NCBI GenBank assembly: GCA_964017195.1 | Contig: OZ024894.1 | Span: forward strand, 8,115,537-8,179,536 | Source: Siderastrea radians | Taxonomy: Eukaryota; Cnidaria; Anthozoa; Scleractinia; Rhizangiidae | DNA: 64,000 nucleotides | Direction of reading: 5' to 3' | Shown: piece after piece, positions 62,851 to 64,000 of the stretch | How the letters are laid out: each line of letters starts with the position of its first letter | How positions within the stretch are numbered: position 1 is the first letter of the stretch | Made by a program: the position numbers and the translations under genes | Notes under the pieces: model-generated | Told to the model about the DNA's origin: nothing | Database searches by the model: none | What the model saw: only the letters and a program-made list of their open reading frames with translations

Positions 62851-63473
62851 GGTGGCTCCCTAGAGTTTCTACAAAAGTGACTATACGAACTGGCAAGACT
62901 TGCAAAAGAAGCCCTAGTTCTGTTGTCTTGCAATCTTTGTTCCTGAATTTTACCAGTAAGGTTACCAACATAATTACCCTTATTTTTCAGGCTTTGCTTC
63001 TTAGGCATAGGCCATTGCCATGGCAACAAAGCAACTAAAAGATGACAGATATTTGCCATTAATTCGTCTTTTTTCTTAAATATTTTCATTTTCCCTCGGT
63101 GAAATTTTTTTAAACTTTCCTATTTTGTGAAAATGATTCTGACTAACATTTTGCAGGGGAAAAAATATGGGGTCGTTCAGACGGATTCACCGATATCACG
63201 TGATTTCTTATCTTTAACCATTAAACTGGATTGCTCTGACAGAATTTTTCCAAAAAATAATATGTGAAAGGTAGCGTTAGTATCCCAAAATGTGCAAAAT
63301 TTAAAAAAAATTCACCGAAGGAAACGCGAGAAAATTTACTGTTAACTTTGCTTTTTTTGGCTATGCTGACGTCATAAAAATCAGGAAAACCTACGATTTT
63401 ATGTGAGCGCGCGCAGATTACTACAGCTCGCATCATCAGCGCGCGCGTGGTCATAAAACTATAGGGAGCCACC
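62851..63473. mobile_element. TTAA-flanked MITE (623 bp)
   Basis: Ends GGTGGCTCCCTAGAG and (reverse complement) GGTGGCTCCCTATAG, flanked by TTAA at 62847-62850 and 63474-63477. It includes an alternating GCGCGCGC tract near 63439. Non-coding; a third TTAA-type element with ends unrelated to those at 58288 and 54334. Confidence 0.85.
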
Positions 63474-63477
63474 TTAA

Positions 63478-64000
63478 AGGGAGCTCAGTTACAGACAAAA
63501 AAGTCAGGGAGACCCAGCCAGTCATGTCTGTGTCACCAAGTTTAATCTCCCACTGGGGATACCTTTGTCATCTTAACAATGCAATGTCATTGTATGAAGA
63601 AATAAATTGATAACTGAAATAATTAACAATAAAAATATGTTCTATTATTATTATTGTTGTTACTATTAACATTGTTGATGGTTTTCTTTGTTCTTATCAA
63701 GGAGAAAAATCAACTAGGAAAAAGCTGATCACTAAATTTGATAGTACACAACACAATATTCCCCTGTTGACGATTTTCTTTGTTCTTGCCAACCTCCCTC
63801 TGTGAAACAATGTATTAATTCATACTGCATGGAGACAGTGTACATTTTCAAAACTTGATAGTGGTATGTCATATCAATATCCCCTAGTTGAGGATTTTTG
63901 CCTTTCTGTCTGACATTTACTGGCAATTTATTAAGGATAGATTAAAAGTTGATACATGTACATTGTAGCTCTAGAGAGATTCAAGGATAGCTTACTTCAC
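63478..64000. other. Formin intron up to the right edge
   Basis: AT-rich with short ATT repeats (63645-63670). On the minus strand GTAAGC at 63995-63990 could be the donor of the next upstream formin exon, of which at most five bases would be in the window. This is too little to annotate as an exon. Confidence 0.3.

Overview
The window is animal nuclear DNA, most likely from an anthozoan cnidarian (probably a stony coral; the species cannot be fixed from sequence alone). It is AT-rich, and its genes are split by GT-AG introns. The conserved genes match metazoan UBE2A, SLC25A43, ADP/ATP carrier and diaphanous formin over their full or nearly full length. About half of the DNA is transposon-derived: Penelope-like, L1/Tx1-like, pogo, Tc1-like, TTAA-flanked and foldback elements, MITEs, SINEs and satellites. 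Expanded HEPN/DZIP3-like genes and P2X7-like cysteine domains in mobile elements also fit a cnidarian. There is nothing bacterial, no operon, no CRISPR array and no rRNA.

Layout. 1-2.4 kb: 5' part of a minus-strand gene encoding a HEPN-like domain followed by an all-valine coiled coil of 27 near-identical 21-residue units; it runs off the left edge. 2.7-10.4 kb: repeats (a self-inverted Penelope-like fragment, two satellite arrays, a 1.1 kb foldback and a 1.2 kb TIR transposon). 13.0-14.3 kb: an intronless MAB21/cGAS-like gene (-). 15.6-25.4 kb: a complete six-exon UBE2A/RAD6 (+), whose intron 4 holds a young 3 kb LINE with a twin-priming inversion. 26.6-31.0 kb: a complete six-exon SLC25A43 (-), 341 aa. 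32.6-35.9 kb: an ADP/ATP carrier (SLC25A4/5/6 type, -) with a 5'UTR intron carrying a Tc1-like element. 40.4-57.8 kb: the 3' 22 exons of a diaphanous formin (-): end of FH3, coiled coil, FH1, FH2, DAD. Its 5' end lies beyond 64 kb. 57.8-62.8 kb: a pogo-type transposon in a diaphanous intron, itself split by a TTAA-flanked element with a P2X7-like cysteine domain.

The host genes do not form a pathway. UBE2A, SLC25A43 and an ADP/ATP carrier are also neighbours on human Xq24, so the 15-36 kb block looks like an ancient gene neighbourhood. The most unusual features are the HEPN plus 21-residue coiled-coil gene with a 630 bp higher-order repeat, two unrelated retroelements with the same 5'-inversion topology, and the P2X7-like cargo in a nested transposon. 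Exon limits were derived by hand from reading frame, GT-AG sites and remembered family sequences. No alignment or database search was run.
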